From assembly GCA_029987245.1 (NCBI GenBank), contig DALTWG010000013.1:1-30181 (forward strand): a stretch of 30,181 bases of DNA. The letters are read 5' to 3'. A program made the translations under genes and the position numbers. Below the pieces are notes generated by a model. The model saw only the letters and a list, made by a program, of their open reading frames with translations, did not search any database and was not told where the DNA came from. The first letter of the stretch is position 1. Each line of letters opens with the position of its first letter. The stretch comes from Methanocorpusculum sp. (lineage in GTDB: Archaea; Halobacteriota; Methanomicrobia; Methanomicrobiales; Methanocorpusculaceae). Of this stretch, positions 14,555-22,567 are shown piece by piece.

Positions 14555-15090
14555 ATGTAATTGGAATTGTTGGATATCCTGCAAGCGGAAAAGGCGAAGT
14601 ATCGGCGATTGCAAAAAATAACGGTGTCCCTGTCGTTGTTATGGGTGATATGATACGGCGCGCGGTCCACGATGCGGGTCTTGAATTGACCGATGAAAAC
14701 ATCGGCAGTACGGCGCGCGCATTGCGGGCGCAATTAGGCATGGACGCCGTAGCAATGTTAACCGCGCGCGAAATAGAAAAAATAGACGCGCCGCTGGTAA
14801 TTATCGACGGAATCCGCGGCGACGCCGAGGTAAAATACTTCAAATCCGTCTTTTTCGCCTTTACTCTTCTGCACATCGACGCCTGCTTTGCAACGCGCCT
14901 TTCGCGCATGCAGACGCGCGGCAGATCTGACGACACCAAAACGCCGGAAACACTGCGCGCGCGCGACGAACGCGAAGAGTCCTTCGGTCTTGCCCGCGCG
15001 ATAGCGATGGCTGACGCGCGCATCGAAAATGAATCCACGCGAGAAGCCTTTGAAGAGAAAGTGCGCGCTTATTTCGGAGGCGCACAATGA
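14551..15090 (+). CDS. UPF0200 P-loop kinase-like protein
   Basis: A 179-residue nucleotide-binding protein of the archaeal UPF0200 group, related to adenylate and dephospho-CoA kinases. It has a clear P-loop GYPASGKGE (residues 8-16), a following VPVVVMGDMIRR segment like nucleotide kinases, a VIIDGIR Walker B region and an Arg-rich lid (TRLSRMQTRGRSDD). The substrate is not known; annotation as dephospho-CoA kinase would be a guess. Translational coupling on both sides (ATGA overlaps) places it firmly within the operon that ends with RNase Z. Confidence 0.88.
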   Translation: MNVIGIVGYPASGKGEVSAIAKNNGVPVVVMGDMIRRAVHDAGLELTDENIGSTARALRAQLGMDAVAMLTAREIEKIDAPLVIIDGIRGDAEVKYFKSVFFAFTLLHIDACFATRLSRMQTRGRSDDTKTPETLRARDEREESFGLARAIAMADARIENESTREAFEEKVRAYFGGAQ

Positions 15091-15860
15091 AATTCTACTT
15101 TGCCTCCTCAAGCAAAGTCTGGGAAGACCCAAAATGGGTGGATGAAATCCCCGAAGCCGGCTTTGACGGCTGGGAGATTTCAGCCGACGGAAACTACCGC
15201 CTCGATACGCCAGAAACCCTTTCCGGCGTACGCAAAGCAATCGAGAAAAACGACCTTGCGGTTACGGTTCACGCGCCGTTCAGTGACCTGAATCCTGCAT
15301 CCATCAATGTGCGCATCTGGGAGGAGACCGTGCAGCAGTTTGAACGATGCATTGAAGCGGCCGCGGAATTTACCGACACCGTGGTACTGCATCCGGGCTA
15401 TTTATCGCCGGTCTCGCGCTATGATCCCGCGCCTGCCTGGACCGTGCATAAAAATGCGTGCGTAAGGCTTGGCGCCTGTGCAAAAGACGCAGGCGTGGTC
15501 GCGTGCCTGGAAAATATGCCGGCATTAGACGATTTTTTCTGCCGCGACCCCTATGAACTCGACGGCTTTACCGACGGCGTCGAAGGAATGAAAATGGTCT
15601 TTGACGTGGGGCATGCAAATACGAACGGAAACCTTTCTGATTTCATGAAACTCGTGCTCCCGAAGGCATATCATCTGCATATTCACGACAATAACGGTCG
15701 CCGCGACGACCACTTTCCCCTCGGGCGCGGTTCCATCAACTGGGATAAAATCATGCCGCAGATAGTGAAAAACTACCGCGGCAAAATAATCGTTGTCGAG
15801 GGCCGAAACCCCGAAGAAGGCAAAATCAGCCTTGCATTCCTGCAGGAGTGGTTCAGATGA
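15087..15860 (+). CDS. TIM-barrel sugar isomerase/AP endonuclease-like protein
   Basis: The 257-residue protein belongs to the xylose isomerase-like TIM-barrel superfamily (AP_endonuc_2). Likely metal-binding positions stand out in order: HAPFSDLNP and VVLHPGY, CLENMP, FDVGHANTNG, HLHIHDNNGRRDDH and a final VVEGRNPEEG. Members act on sugars or as AP endonucleases. The length, and the similarity to archaeal sugar phosphate isomerase/epimerase proteins rather than to Nfo (about 280 residues with nine metal ligands), favour the former, but no substrate can be named. The start overlaps UPF0200 and the end overlaps rnz, each by four bases. Confidence 0.88.
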   Translation: MKFYFASSSKVWEDPKWVDEIPEAGFDGWEISADGNYRLDTPETLSGVRKAIEKNDLAVTVHAPFSDLNPASINVRIWEETVQQFERCIEAAAEFTDTVVLHPGYLSPVSRYDPAPAWTVHKNACVRLGACAKDAGVVACLENMPALDDFFCRDPYELDGFTDGVEGMKMVFDVGHANTNGNLSDFMKLVLPKAYHLHIHDNNGRRDDHFPLGRGSINWDKIMPQIVKNYRGKIIVVEGRNPEEGKISLAFLQEWFR

Positions 15861-16795
15861 GCGGCGAAACATTATTTGTGCATTTCCTCGGAACCGCCGG
15901 AGCTCTGCCAACGCCGAACAAAAATCCCTCCTGCATTATGATACGCCGCGGCTCCGATTGTCTTCTCTTCGACTGCGGCGAAGGCGCGCAGCAGCAGATG
16001 ATGCGGCTTAAAACCGGATTTACAATTAACGCCATATTTGTCACGCATTTCCACGCGGACCATGATTTAGGCATCTTCGGCCTTATCGAGACAATGTCTT
16101 TTAACGGCCGCACGGAACCGCTTACTATCTACGGCCCGCGCGGGGTTACGAAATTTGTGGACATCTGCCGGATGCTTACGCAGAAAATCCCGTTCCAGCT
16201 TTCCGCCGTTGAGTTATCCGACGGCGACCCGGTCTTTTTCGATGGATACACAGTGGTCGCCTTCAAAACCTATCATGGTATAGAAAGCCTCGGCTACATC
16301 CTCGAGGAAGATATGCGCCCGGGCAGATTTGATCGCGAAGGCGCGATTGCTTTAGGGGTAAAGCCCGGGCCGCTGTTTGGAAAACTTCAACGCGGGGAAA
16401 CGGTAAAAATAATCCGGGACGGCGCCGAAGTCGAAATCACGCCGGATATGGTAATGGGCGCGCACAGACCGGGCCGCAAAATCATTTACACCGGCGATAC
16501 GCGCCCGGTTCGCAACAGAAACGACCTGTTAAGCGGTGCCGATTTATTAATTCATGAGGCCACCTTCGATGAGGAGGAGGGCGCAGAACGCGCAAAAGAA
16601 GTCTGGCACTCCACCGCCCGCGAGGCGGGAGAAGTGGCATCCGCCGTGCGGCCGAAGCAGCTTGCGCTGGTGCATTTGAGTTCGCGCTATACCTCGAGCG
16701 CAAACCACATAAAAGATGCAAAAGAGACCTTCGACGGAGATATTATCGCGCCGAATGATTTGACAACGCTTGAGATTGCCTACCGGGATGAATAA
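15857..16795 (+). CDS. rnz: Ribonuclease Z
   Basis: tRNase Z trims the 3' trailer of tRNA precursors, needed where CCA is not encoded, as in the tRNA-Gly of this window. The 312-residue short form is typical of Archaea. The metallo-beta-lactamase motif HFHADHD is at residues 64-70. Further family motifs are the early FLGTAGALPTP, IIYTGDTRP, HEATF and the late LVHLSSRY. The frame is open from a GTG at 15848, but the ATG at 15857 overlaps the preceding stop as ATGA like the other genes of the operon, so I use it. It is the last gene of the operon. Confidence 0.95.
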   Translation: MSGETLFVHFLGTAGALPTPNKNPSCIMIRRGSDCLLFDCGEGAQQQMMRLKTGFTINAIFVTHFHADHDLGIFGLIETMSFNGRTEPLTIYGPRGVTKFVDICRMLTQKIPFQLSAVELSDGDPVFFDGYTVVAFKTYHGIESLGYILEEDMRPGRFDREGAIALGVKPGPLFGKLQRGETVKIIRDGAEVEITPDMVMGAHRPGRKIIYTGDTRPVRNRNDLLSGADLLIHEATFDEEEGAERAKEVWHSTAREAGEVASAVRPKQLALVHLSSRYTSSANHIKDAKETFDGDIIAPNDLTTLEIAYRDE

Positions 16796-16813
16796 TGCCG
16801 CTTCGGATATCTT

Positions 16814-16820
16814 GATATAG
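16814..16820 (+). promoter_or_regulatory. TATA box of the V4R regulator gene
   Basis: GATATAG centres about 29 nt before the ATG at 16846, with no Shine-Dalgarno site, suggesting a leaderless transcript separate from the rnz operon. Confidence 0.4.
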
Positions 16821-16845
16821 AATCATAACTAAGTAATAAAAAATC

Positions 16846-17601
16846 ATGCCAGAAACCGACAGCAGACAACCATTGCGGATTTACTCCCGGGACGGAGAAG
16901 TGACTACGGTACGCAGTCCGGTTCGCAATGAGATTCTGCAGCTTTTGGCCCGCGAGGGCGAGACTTCTTTTGCCCGGATTTTAGAGGTTACCGGGCTTTC
17001 CAAATCGACGGTTTCCACGTATCTTGCAAGTCTTACCGAATCGGGGCTGGTACTTGAGGTTTCGGCAAAAGAGGATGCAAGGCGCAAGAATTATCTGCTG
17101 CACGCGGTCTTTTTAGGCGATATTGTGCCGAACAGATATGCGGGCGCCGCAGAGTTTCGCGAGCTCATCCGGCAGATGCACACCAAATCTGACAAGGTAA
17201 ACTACCGGGACATTATCCCCCATATCATAAAAATCGCGCTTGCGGAGTCCGGGGTGCAGATTAATCCGGTGCTTCGCCGCGGTGGAATTATTTTAGGGGA
17301 GGCGGTGGCGCCGTATGTGGTTGCAGATACGCTGGATAAAACGCTTTCCAATATTGCAGAGTTCTGGCAGCGCTATGAGTTCGGCAATCTGCAGGTGTCT
17401 TCTCTTGAACCGCTGAAACTCGAGGTGTACAACTGCTATGAGTGCGCGCTGATGCCTAAAGAGGTAAAGTCGAGTTGTATTATTTCGGTGGGCATCTTAA
17501 CGGCTCTTCTGTCTGCCTTTTATGGTAAGGAAGTGCAGGTAGACGAGGTTAAGTGCATCGCAAACGGCGACCCCTGCTGCTGCTTTGCGATAAGGGTGTG
17601 A
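16846..17601 (+). CDS. HTH-V4R transcriptional regulator, MsvR-like
   Basis: The 251-residue protein joins an ArsR/MarR-like winged helix (about residues 24-90, with LSKSTVSTYLASLTESGLV as recognition region) to a C-terminal V4R domain (about 130-250). The V4R part ends in a cysteine-rich stretch: Cys197, Cys200, Cys211, Cys237 and a CCC run at 244-246. The architecture matches MsvR, the methanogen-specific V4R regulator reported to respond to redox state in Methanothermobacter and Methanosarcina. Thiol-based sensing is thus plausible. Identity as the MsvR orthologue is inferred from architecture and not proven. The target could be its own promoter or the neighbouring genes. Confidence 0.85.
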   Translation: MPETDSRQPLRIYSRDGEVTTVRSPVRNEILQLLAREGETSFARILEVTGLSKSTVSTYLASLTESGLVLEVSAKEDARRKNYLLHAVFLGDIVPNRYAGAAEFRELIRQMHTKSDKVNYRDIIPHIIKIALAESGVQINPVLRRGGIILGEAVAPYVVADTLDKTLSNIAEFWQRYEFGNLQVSSLEPLKLEVYNCYECALMPKEVKSSCIISVGILTALLSAFYGKEVQVDEVKCIANGDPCCCFAIRV

Positions 17602-17610
17602 GAAAATCGA

Positions 17611-17747
17611 TAACTATTCACGTACCTTGAATTGTTGAATAAGGCTTTTGTGAGGTCGTTTCAAAAAATACAACCCTTATACATAAGGCTGAATAGTTAC
17701 AAATGAAATATCAAAAAATAGAGCCGGGGCTGAACAGTTCCAAAAAA
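17611..17747. repeat. Repeat-rich spacer with inverted and direct repeats
   Basis: The spacer between convergent genes holds a perfect ten-base inverted repeat (TAACTATTCA at 17611-17620, TGAATAGTTA at 17690-17699). A second palindrome CCTTAT-AC-ATAAGG is at 17675-17688. A degenerate direct repeat also occurs: GGCTGAATAGTTAC (17687-17700) resembles GGCTGAACAGTTCC, starting near 17728, and each is preceded by TCAAAAAATA. On the minus strand the A6 runs act as T6 tracts. Confidence 0.6.
17713..17747 (-). terminator. Serial U6 tracts behind the EAL gene
   Basis: On the minus strand a T6 run follows the EAL stop codon directly (17747-17742); another T6 run lies at 17718-17713 and a third at 17668-17663. 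Serial U-tracts are a likely termination zone. Confidence 0.5.
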
Positions 17748-19625
17748 TCACCAGATGTGATGTTCCTTTAAGAACTTCACATACTCATCTTTAGGCAGTG
17801 GCCTGGAATACAGATACCCCTGCATGAAATCTCCGCCGTTTTCACGCACAACCCGCGCCATATCCTCGTTTTCAACCCCTTCCACCACAATTTCCTTACC
17901 TAGCTCTTTTACCATATGCATCGTGCTTCTCAAGACCTTCATGGCATTCTCATCATCCATCGCATGCCACAGAATCATTTTATCCACCTTGACAATGGAA
18001 ATAGGCAGGGAATACAGATACTCGGCCGAAGCAAACCCGGAACCGAAATCATCGATAGAGAACGAAATGCCGTGTTTGCTCAACAACTCCATACTGTCAA
18101 CAAGCCCCCCGCCGCTGATTTCGGCGGTCTCCGTAATCTCGAAGTTGATGCCCGCTGTATTGCCGCCGTTTTTCTCAATAATCGAAAGAAGCTGCTCGCC
18201 GATACCGTACTGGGCGCACTGAGCCGGAGAGAGATTGATTTCAATATAGTCAACACCCAGACCTTTAAACTCGTCTGTTGCCGTGAACTGACAGATTTTT
18301 TTCAGGATGATTTCACCCATCTTGACAATCATGCCGTTTCTTTCCGCGATTGGAATAAACTCATCCGGACCCGAGCGGATAGGGCTGTCAAAGGGCAGCC
18401 GCACCAAAGCCTCCGCACTCCGGAACCGGTTCTGCTTTACATCAAGAATCGGCTGATAGAAAATTTCAAAGCCGTCTGTTTCAATTAACTGCTCAAGATA
18501 ATTCTCGATTTCCGTAACCCGGTTGCGCTTGTCAATAATCTCTGTTTTAATCTGTTCCGCTGTCAGCTCACTCGCATGGCTTTCCAGCATGGCGGAAATG
18601 ACCGCACGGGTATTGAGATACGGCTCGGGAATATCTGAAGACTGCGCACTGCAGATAAAAATTCTCGGCTTGATTTCACGATACAGCCGCTCTCTTGCCT
18701 CATTTAGCTTATCATTGGACCCGTTCTTAAATACGACGGCAAACGTAGTCTCGCTCAGACAGTATGCCTGTTTGCGATATATCTTAAACAGTTGTGTTGC
18801 AACAGAACGCGTCATGTCGCCTGCTTTCTGATGTCCCTGTGTAGTCAGAATAGTGCGGTATTCGGAAAGTTCAAAACCGATAATAGCGAAAGGAAGTTTC
18901 TTGCTGCTGTAATGCTGCATAATCCCGGAAAACGCCTGGTTGTTCAGACACTGCGTATCACGGTAGGTGTAATAGCCCGGATTTTCGAACACTACATAAA
19001 TGAAGACCAGCAAAAGCGCAACTGCGAGATTGCCGACAACATACTGCGGATAGAAACTCTGGAAGACAATACAGCCAACCATGCCGGCAAGGAACACATA
19101 AAGCGACAGCACCTGATACGAACTTAACCGGTCACGGTGCAGATAAATCAGGATAACCGAGGTAAGCAAACCCAGTAATGCAATCACATAAAATGCATTC
19201 ATCAACGGACCGTGGCAGTAATTTAAGAGTGCGTCATAATAGATTACGAGATTCGTAAACGGCGTTGTAACAAGTGCCAGCCCTTCAAATATGACAAGAG
19301 CAGTACAGGCAATGCCAATAGGTTTTTTCAAGTTTGGAATCTTCAGTACGGAATTGACGAACAGAAGGAAGAGGATTAACTCAAAGTTATAGGCAAGAAG
19401 ATAAATGATGCTTGCCGCCATATCTATTTCAACACCGAATGCTGCAGGATAGGAGATGGTATAGTTTGCAAGCATATCACTGAGTGCTGCTACCAGATTG
19501 AAAATAAGAATCAGCATAAATATATTGCTTGATGAACTCTTATAGTTATGGCGGATGAGGAATAAAGCCAGAACTACAGCGGTTGCAAAAGCGGCTGCAA
19601 TATCATACTGGTATTCGTAAAGCAT
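17748..19625 (-). CDS. Membrane EAL-domain c-di-GMP phosphodiesterase
   Basis: The protein (625 residues from the chosen start) has about seven membrane helices in its first 215 residues, a degenerate GGDEF-like domain without the signature (about 220-360) and a C-terminal EAL domain (about 370-620). The EAL part keeps the catalytic set: AEALVRL, EINLSPAQ, FEITETA, IDDFGSG, KVDK, VEGVEN and QGYLYSRPLP. It should cut c-di-GMP to pGpG at the membrane, with the dead GGDEF domain possibly regulatory. I start at the ATG at 19625, which has GAGG five bases upstream; the ATG at 19652 would add nine residues. The gene is convergent with the V4R regulator and monocistronic, 5.7 kb from the GGDEF-HD-GYP gene. 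Confidence 0.93.
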   Translation of the reverse strand: MLYEYQYDIAAAFATAVVLALFLIRHNYKSSSSNIFMLILIFNLVAALSDMLANYTISYPAAFGVEIDMAASIIYLLAYNFELILFLLFVNSVLKIPNLKKPIGIACTALVIFEGLALVTTPFTNLVIYYDALLNYCHGPLMNAFYVIALLGLLTSVILIYLHRDRLSSYQVLSLYVFLAGMVGCIVFQSFYPQYVVGNLAVALLLVFIYVVFENPGYYTYRDTQCLNNQAFSGIMQHYSSKKLPFAIIGFELSEYRTILTTQGHQKAGDMTRSVATQLFKIYRKQAYCLSETTFAVVFKNGSNDKLNEARERLYREIKPRIFICSAQSSDIPEPYLNTRAVISAMLESHASELTAEQIKTEIIDKRNRVTEIENYLEQLIETDGFEIFYQPILDVKQNRFRSAEALVRLPFDSPIRSGPDEFIPIAERNGMIVKMGEIILKKICQFTATDEFKGLGVDYIEINLSPAQCAQYGIGEQLLSIIEKNGGNTAGINFEITETAEISGGGLVDSMELLSKHGISFSIDDFGSGFASAEYLYSLPISIVKVDKMILWHAMDDENAMKVLRSTMHMVKELGKEIVVEGVENEDMARVVRENGGDFMQGYLYSRPLPKDEYVKFLKEHHIW

Positions 19626-19793
19626 GCTGTCCTCTTCGAAGTAAAGTATCATAGTATTTGGCGTGAGTATTTATTAGTTTATTGTATGAGAATCGGTGAC
19701 AATTTTACCACCACTATTTGTTTTGTACACATAGTATCACGCAAATGGTGACATTAATTACAAAATCGACATGAACTGAAATTCACATCCGGT

Positions 19794-19799
19794 AAAAAA
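19794..19799 (-). terminator. U6 tract behind the pcn-priL operon
   Basis: A T6 run on the minus strand lies 35 bases after the stop of the 50-residue gene. The rest of the spacer 19653-19834 is AT-rich and shows only two short similar words, GGTGACAATT and GGTGACATTA, with no clear gene. Confidence 0.4.
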
Positions 19800-19834
19800 G
19801 TGACGGGCTGTTGATATTGCGCGCACCCAAACTG

Positions 19835-19987
19835 TTATTTTGCGCCCCGTTTTTTGAGCGCAATTTCCATTTCCGCAGCATACTTTTTCCAGGGCATGCC
19901 GTTAACTGTAAGCGGCTCGCCGTAGATTTTGGCCGCCTCTTTCATCTCAAGATATGCTTTTATCTCTTCACTGCTTGCTTTTACCAT
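19835..19987 (-). CDS. 50-residue protein overlapping the priL end
   Basis: A short frame starts inside the last codons of priL (20-base overlap, different frame) and encodes 50 residues. It is a helical, charged protein with SSEEIKAYLEMKEAAKIYG, then EPLTVNGMPWKKYAAEMEI and a basic end KKRGAK. The composition is protein-like, the overlap implies translational coupling, and a U6 tract follows. I recognise no family. A role linked to primase or PCNA is only suggested by position. Confidence 0.65.
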   Translation of the reverse strand: MVKASSEEIKAYLEMKEAAKIYGEPLTVNGMPWKKYAAEMEIALKKRGAK

Positions 19988-21041
19988 TTTTCAGTACCTC
20001 GCGCTTCGCTTCAAGTTTTTTCGCTCTTGCCTCTTCCATGCGTTTTTTCACATCCATCTGCTTTTTCTGCAGCCGGTAGTACTGCAGCGGATGTACCGCT
20101 TTTTCACAAAGCGCGTCTTTATTCACACACACCCCGTGCGTAAGCATTGTAGCACACGACGGCGGAACATAATCATTAGATAAAATGTGATTTACCTGAT
20201 ACATCGTCATATCAGGATTGTAATCCGGACTGCGGGAAAAGATGCCCTCAATCTGCTGCACATCCATACCGATACTGTTCATAAACGCCACAATCGAAAA
20301 CCGCGCGGAATGCGTCAGGTTTACGCCTGCCGCGGCACCGGCGATAATCGCCTGAATACAGGGCGGAAACGCCGACTCTTCAATTGCGCCGAACTCAGCA
20401 AGCGTGCGTTCCTGTACTTTGGCAAGAATCTTATCTGTCCACGGCTGATATTCTTCAACGAGCGATTCCATAACGCTCCCGCCAAGCGATGCAAAAATCA
20501 GCGACCGGATTTTTTCCTCGATAAGCACCTCATGCTCATCTTCAGTAACAGAAACTTTCCCGGCTGCTACCTCGCGGTTAATCAGCCGCCATTTCGCATC
20601 AGACATCTTGGATGCCATACAGACATAATCAGGAACGCTAAGAGAACCGCCGGAAAACGAAACCCCGATTTCCCTGCAGACAATGGCTTTGAGATCGTCT
20701 TCGGTTTCAATATTGAGATATTTGTAAATCCGGCGCGCCTCCATTTTGGCAAAGCGCTCGCGCGTGCGGCGATCTTTGGTGCACTTGACCAGAATTTTTG
20801 CAAGAACAAAGGTGACAATATCAAGGAACGGATCGTCTTTTGTGTCGCCGTAGACCTGGTCGATTTTTGCTTCAACCGCTAAAATAACCCGCGCGCACGC
20901 TTCATCAAGATAGCGCACGCCGCCCGGGGTTTTGGACAGACCTACCGGTCTGATATCACGTTTGGACAGTTCTTCCTGTGCCTCTTTTAAAAAAGGATAG
21001 TGTGATAAATCACGCGGCCGGGGTTTGAAGGCAACCGGCAT
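19968..21041 (-). CDS. priL: DNA primase large subunit PriL
   Basis: PriL is the regulatory, Fe-S-containing subunit of the archaeal/eukaryotic primase that makes RNA primers with PriS. The 357-residue length is normal. Four cysteines expected to bind the [4Fe-4S] cluster are at 228 (FPPCIQ), 296 (PPSCATM), 305 (HGVC) and 312 (ALCEK). The linking conserved region includes NLTHSARFSIVAFMNSIGM and FSRSPDYNPDMTMYQVNHI. The last 35 residues are a lysine-rich charged tail (VKKRMEEARAKKLEAKRE). The gene starts eight bases behind pcn and overlaps a 50-residue gene, forming a replication operon. PriS is not in the window. Confidence 0.96.
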   Translation of the reverse strand: MPVAFKPRPRDLSHYPFLKEAQEELSKRDIRPVGLSKTPGGVRYLDEACARVILAVEAKIDQVYGDTKDDPFLDIVTFVLAKILVKCTKDRRTRERFAKMEARRIYKYLNIETEDDLKAIVCREIGVSFSGGSLSVPDYVCMASKMSDAKWRLINREVAAGKVSVTEDEHEVLIEEKIRSLIFASLGGSVMESLVEEYQPWTDKILAKVQERTLAEFGAIEESAFPPCIQAIIAGAAAGVNLTHSARFSIVAFMNSIGMDVQQIEGIFSRSPDYNPDMTMYQVNHILSNDYVPPSCATMLTHGVCVNKDALCEKAVHPLQYYRLQKKQMDVKKRMEEARAKKLEAKREVLKNGKSKQ

Positions 21042-21049
21042 TGGTAATC

Positions 21050-21796
21050 TTAGTCAGCCTCGATACGGGGCGCAAGGAGATAGCCGATTTTTCCCTTGCC
21101 TTCAGCATAGACAAAACTGAACTGAACCGGGTGGTCAACACCTAAGCGAATCTGGACACGGTCCGCGCGGGAAATGGATTTGCCCATGTCTTTCAGGTAG
21201 TCGATGGAGAAAAGCGACCGTGCGTCCGCGCAGGCAATATAATGCACGTCGTCGCCTTCAAGATCGCGCTGGATGCGCTCCGAATCGCCGTCTGCCTTCA
21301 TGGTGAAGATTTTGGTTTCACCGGAGACGGTGAGTAAAATCTTGTCGGAAACCATAGAGGATGCTTTAATTGCATCATTGAACATGACGCCTGCAATTTC
21401 AAAGGTTGCAGGCAGGTTCATATTCGGCGCGTTCGGGTCCTTTCTGATGGTCTTGGTGTCAAGAAGAGTGATTGAGTACTCATAGCCGCCGAAGGTGAGT
21501 TTGAGTTTGCGGTCGGTGTCTTTGAGTTCCATGGATACGGTCTCGGATTTGCCGATCATCGCCATCATCGCGCGGATTTTTTCGATGTCAAGTCCGAGTT
21601 CAAGGTCTCCTTCACAAGCAAAGGAATCGAATGCTGCTGCTTCGAGTTCCAGCGAAACCATGGCGACGTTTGATGTATCAACGGTGATTGTCCGGATTCC
21701 TGTTTCAGTGACGTGAAGTCGGCATTCGTTAACCAGCGCGGAAATGGCGTCGATGGTTTCACGGAAGATATCTGCTTTTAAGGTTGCTTTAAACAT
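21050..21796 (-). CDS. pcn: DNA polymerase sliding clamp PCNA
   Basis: The trimeric clamp tethers polymerases, ligase, FEN1 and other factors to DNA. The 248 residues fit one PCNA subunit. Recognisable parts are MFKATLKADIFRETIDAISAL, a DTSNVAMVSLEL segment, LGLDIEKIRAMM, LTFGGYEYSITLLD near the interdomain loop, and a C-terminal VQFSFVYAEGKGKIGYLLAPRIEAD. The frame is open to 21820, but the ATG at 21796 begins the conserved domain and has AAGGGG nearby. Another TATA-like site, CTCTATATG, lies about 31 nt upstream. priL follows on the same strand. Confidence 0.97.
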   Translation of the reverse strand: MFKATLKADIFRETIDAISALVNECRLHVTETGIRTITVDTSNVAMVSLELEAAAFDSFACEGDLELGLDIEKIRAMMAMIGKSETVSMELKDTDRKLKLTFGGYEYSITLLDTKTIRKDPNAPNMNLPATFEIAGVMFNDAIKASSMVSDKILLTVSGETKIFTMKADGDSERIQRDLEGDDVHYIACADARSLFSIDYLKDMGKSISRADRVQIRLGVDHPVQFSFVYAEGKGKIGYLLAPRIEAD

Positions 21797-21821
21797 CTGT
21801 AAACCCCTTGCTGTACGCAAA

Positions 21822-21830
21822 CATATAGAG
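21822..21830 (-). promoter_or_regulatory. TATA box of pcn-priL operon
   Basis: CTCTATATG on the minus strand centres about 30 nt before the pcn ATG. A second TATA-like site (ATGTATAAG) lies some 25 bases further up. The spacer is shared with divergent rlmE. Confidence 0.4.
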
Positions 21831-21928
21831 TTTCGTATAGATTCTCTTATACATTATGTGTATGCAAACGTAAATACTAATATTATTCTACTTACTAATA
21901 GATAATAAGTTTTATTTGTGAGGTTCGT

Positions 21929-22555
21929 ATGGGTTCACAGTGGACAAGAGACAATACGTATAAAAGGTCGGTGCGCGAGGGGTACCGCGCGCGTTCGGCG
22001 TACAAACTGCTGGAGATTAACCGGCGGTTCAATGTTATCAGAAATACGGACAATGTCGTTGATTTAGGCGCGGCACCTGGCAGCTGGCTGCAGGTGTTAA
22101 AGACGCTTACAGAAGGCAAACTATGCGGTGTCGATTTAAATCCGATTGTGCCGATGGATAATGTGACAACAATTGTCGGGGATTTTACGAAGCCCGAGAT
22201 TCAGGAGACGGTGCGCGAGATTATGCCTGTGGTAAATGTGGTGGTCTGCGATGCGGCCCCGCATCTTTCAGGGGCGAAAGTAACGGACCAGGCGCGCATT
22301 ATCGGTCTGAATGAGAATTCGTTCCGTTTTGCGGATTCTCTTCTCAAACAGGGCGGCAATCTGGTAATGAAAAGTTTCCAGGGCCCGGAGTTTGATGAGC
22401 TTCTTGCCATGGTGCGCAAACGGTTTTATTCGGTGCGGGTGGTTTCAGTTGCAGCTACGCGCACAGGAAGCCGGGAGTGCTATATTGTGGCGAAGAATTT
22501 CATCGGCGATGCGCGGGATGACCGGGTGAAAAAAGAGGATGTAGAAGAGGAGTGA
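21929..22555 (+). CDS. rlmE: 23S rRNA 2'-O-methyltransferase RlmE/FtsJ family
   Basis: A SAM-dependent RrmJ/FtsJ fold enzyme of 208 residues. The SAM-binding motif VVDLGAAPGSWLQVL is at 44-58. The catalytic Lys-Asp-Lys-Glu tetrad can be placed at Lys26 (ARSAYKLLE), Asp108 (VCDAAPHLSG), Lys148 (LVMKSFQG) and Glu183 (SRECYIVA). It is expected to methylate the ribose of a uridine in the A loop of 23S rRNA; archaeal paralogues on other RNAs cannot be ruled out. A GTGAGGT Shine-Dalgarno-like site lies just before the ATG. The gene is divergent from pcn and convergent with the aldolase gene (12-base gap). Confidence 0.94.
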   Translation: MGSQWTRDNTYKRSVREGYRARSAYKLLEINRRFNVIRNTDNVVDLGAAPGSWLQVLKTLTEGKLCGVDLNPIVPMDNVTTIVGDFTKPEIQETVREIMPVVNVVVCDAAPHLSGAKVTDQARIIGLNENSFRFADSLLKQGGNLVMKSFQGPEFDELLAMVRKRFYSVRVVSVAATRTGSRECYIVAKNFIGDARDDRVKKEDVEEE

Positions 22556-22567
22556 AGCATATTTGCC

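Noticed and set aside
20187..20882. 231-codon plus-strand frame opposite priL
   Set aside because: It lies wholly antisense to a certain gene, and its peptide is rich in His, Arg and Asn with no domain, as expected for a shadow frame.
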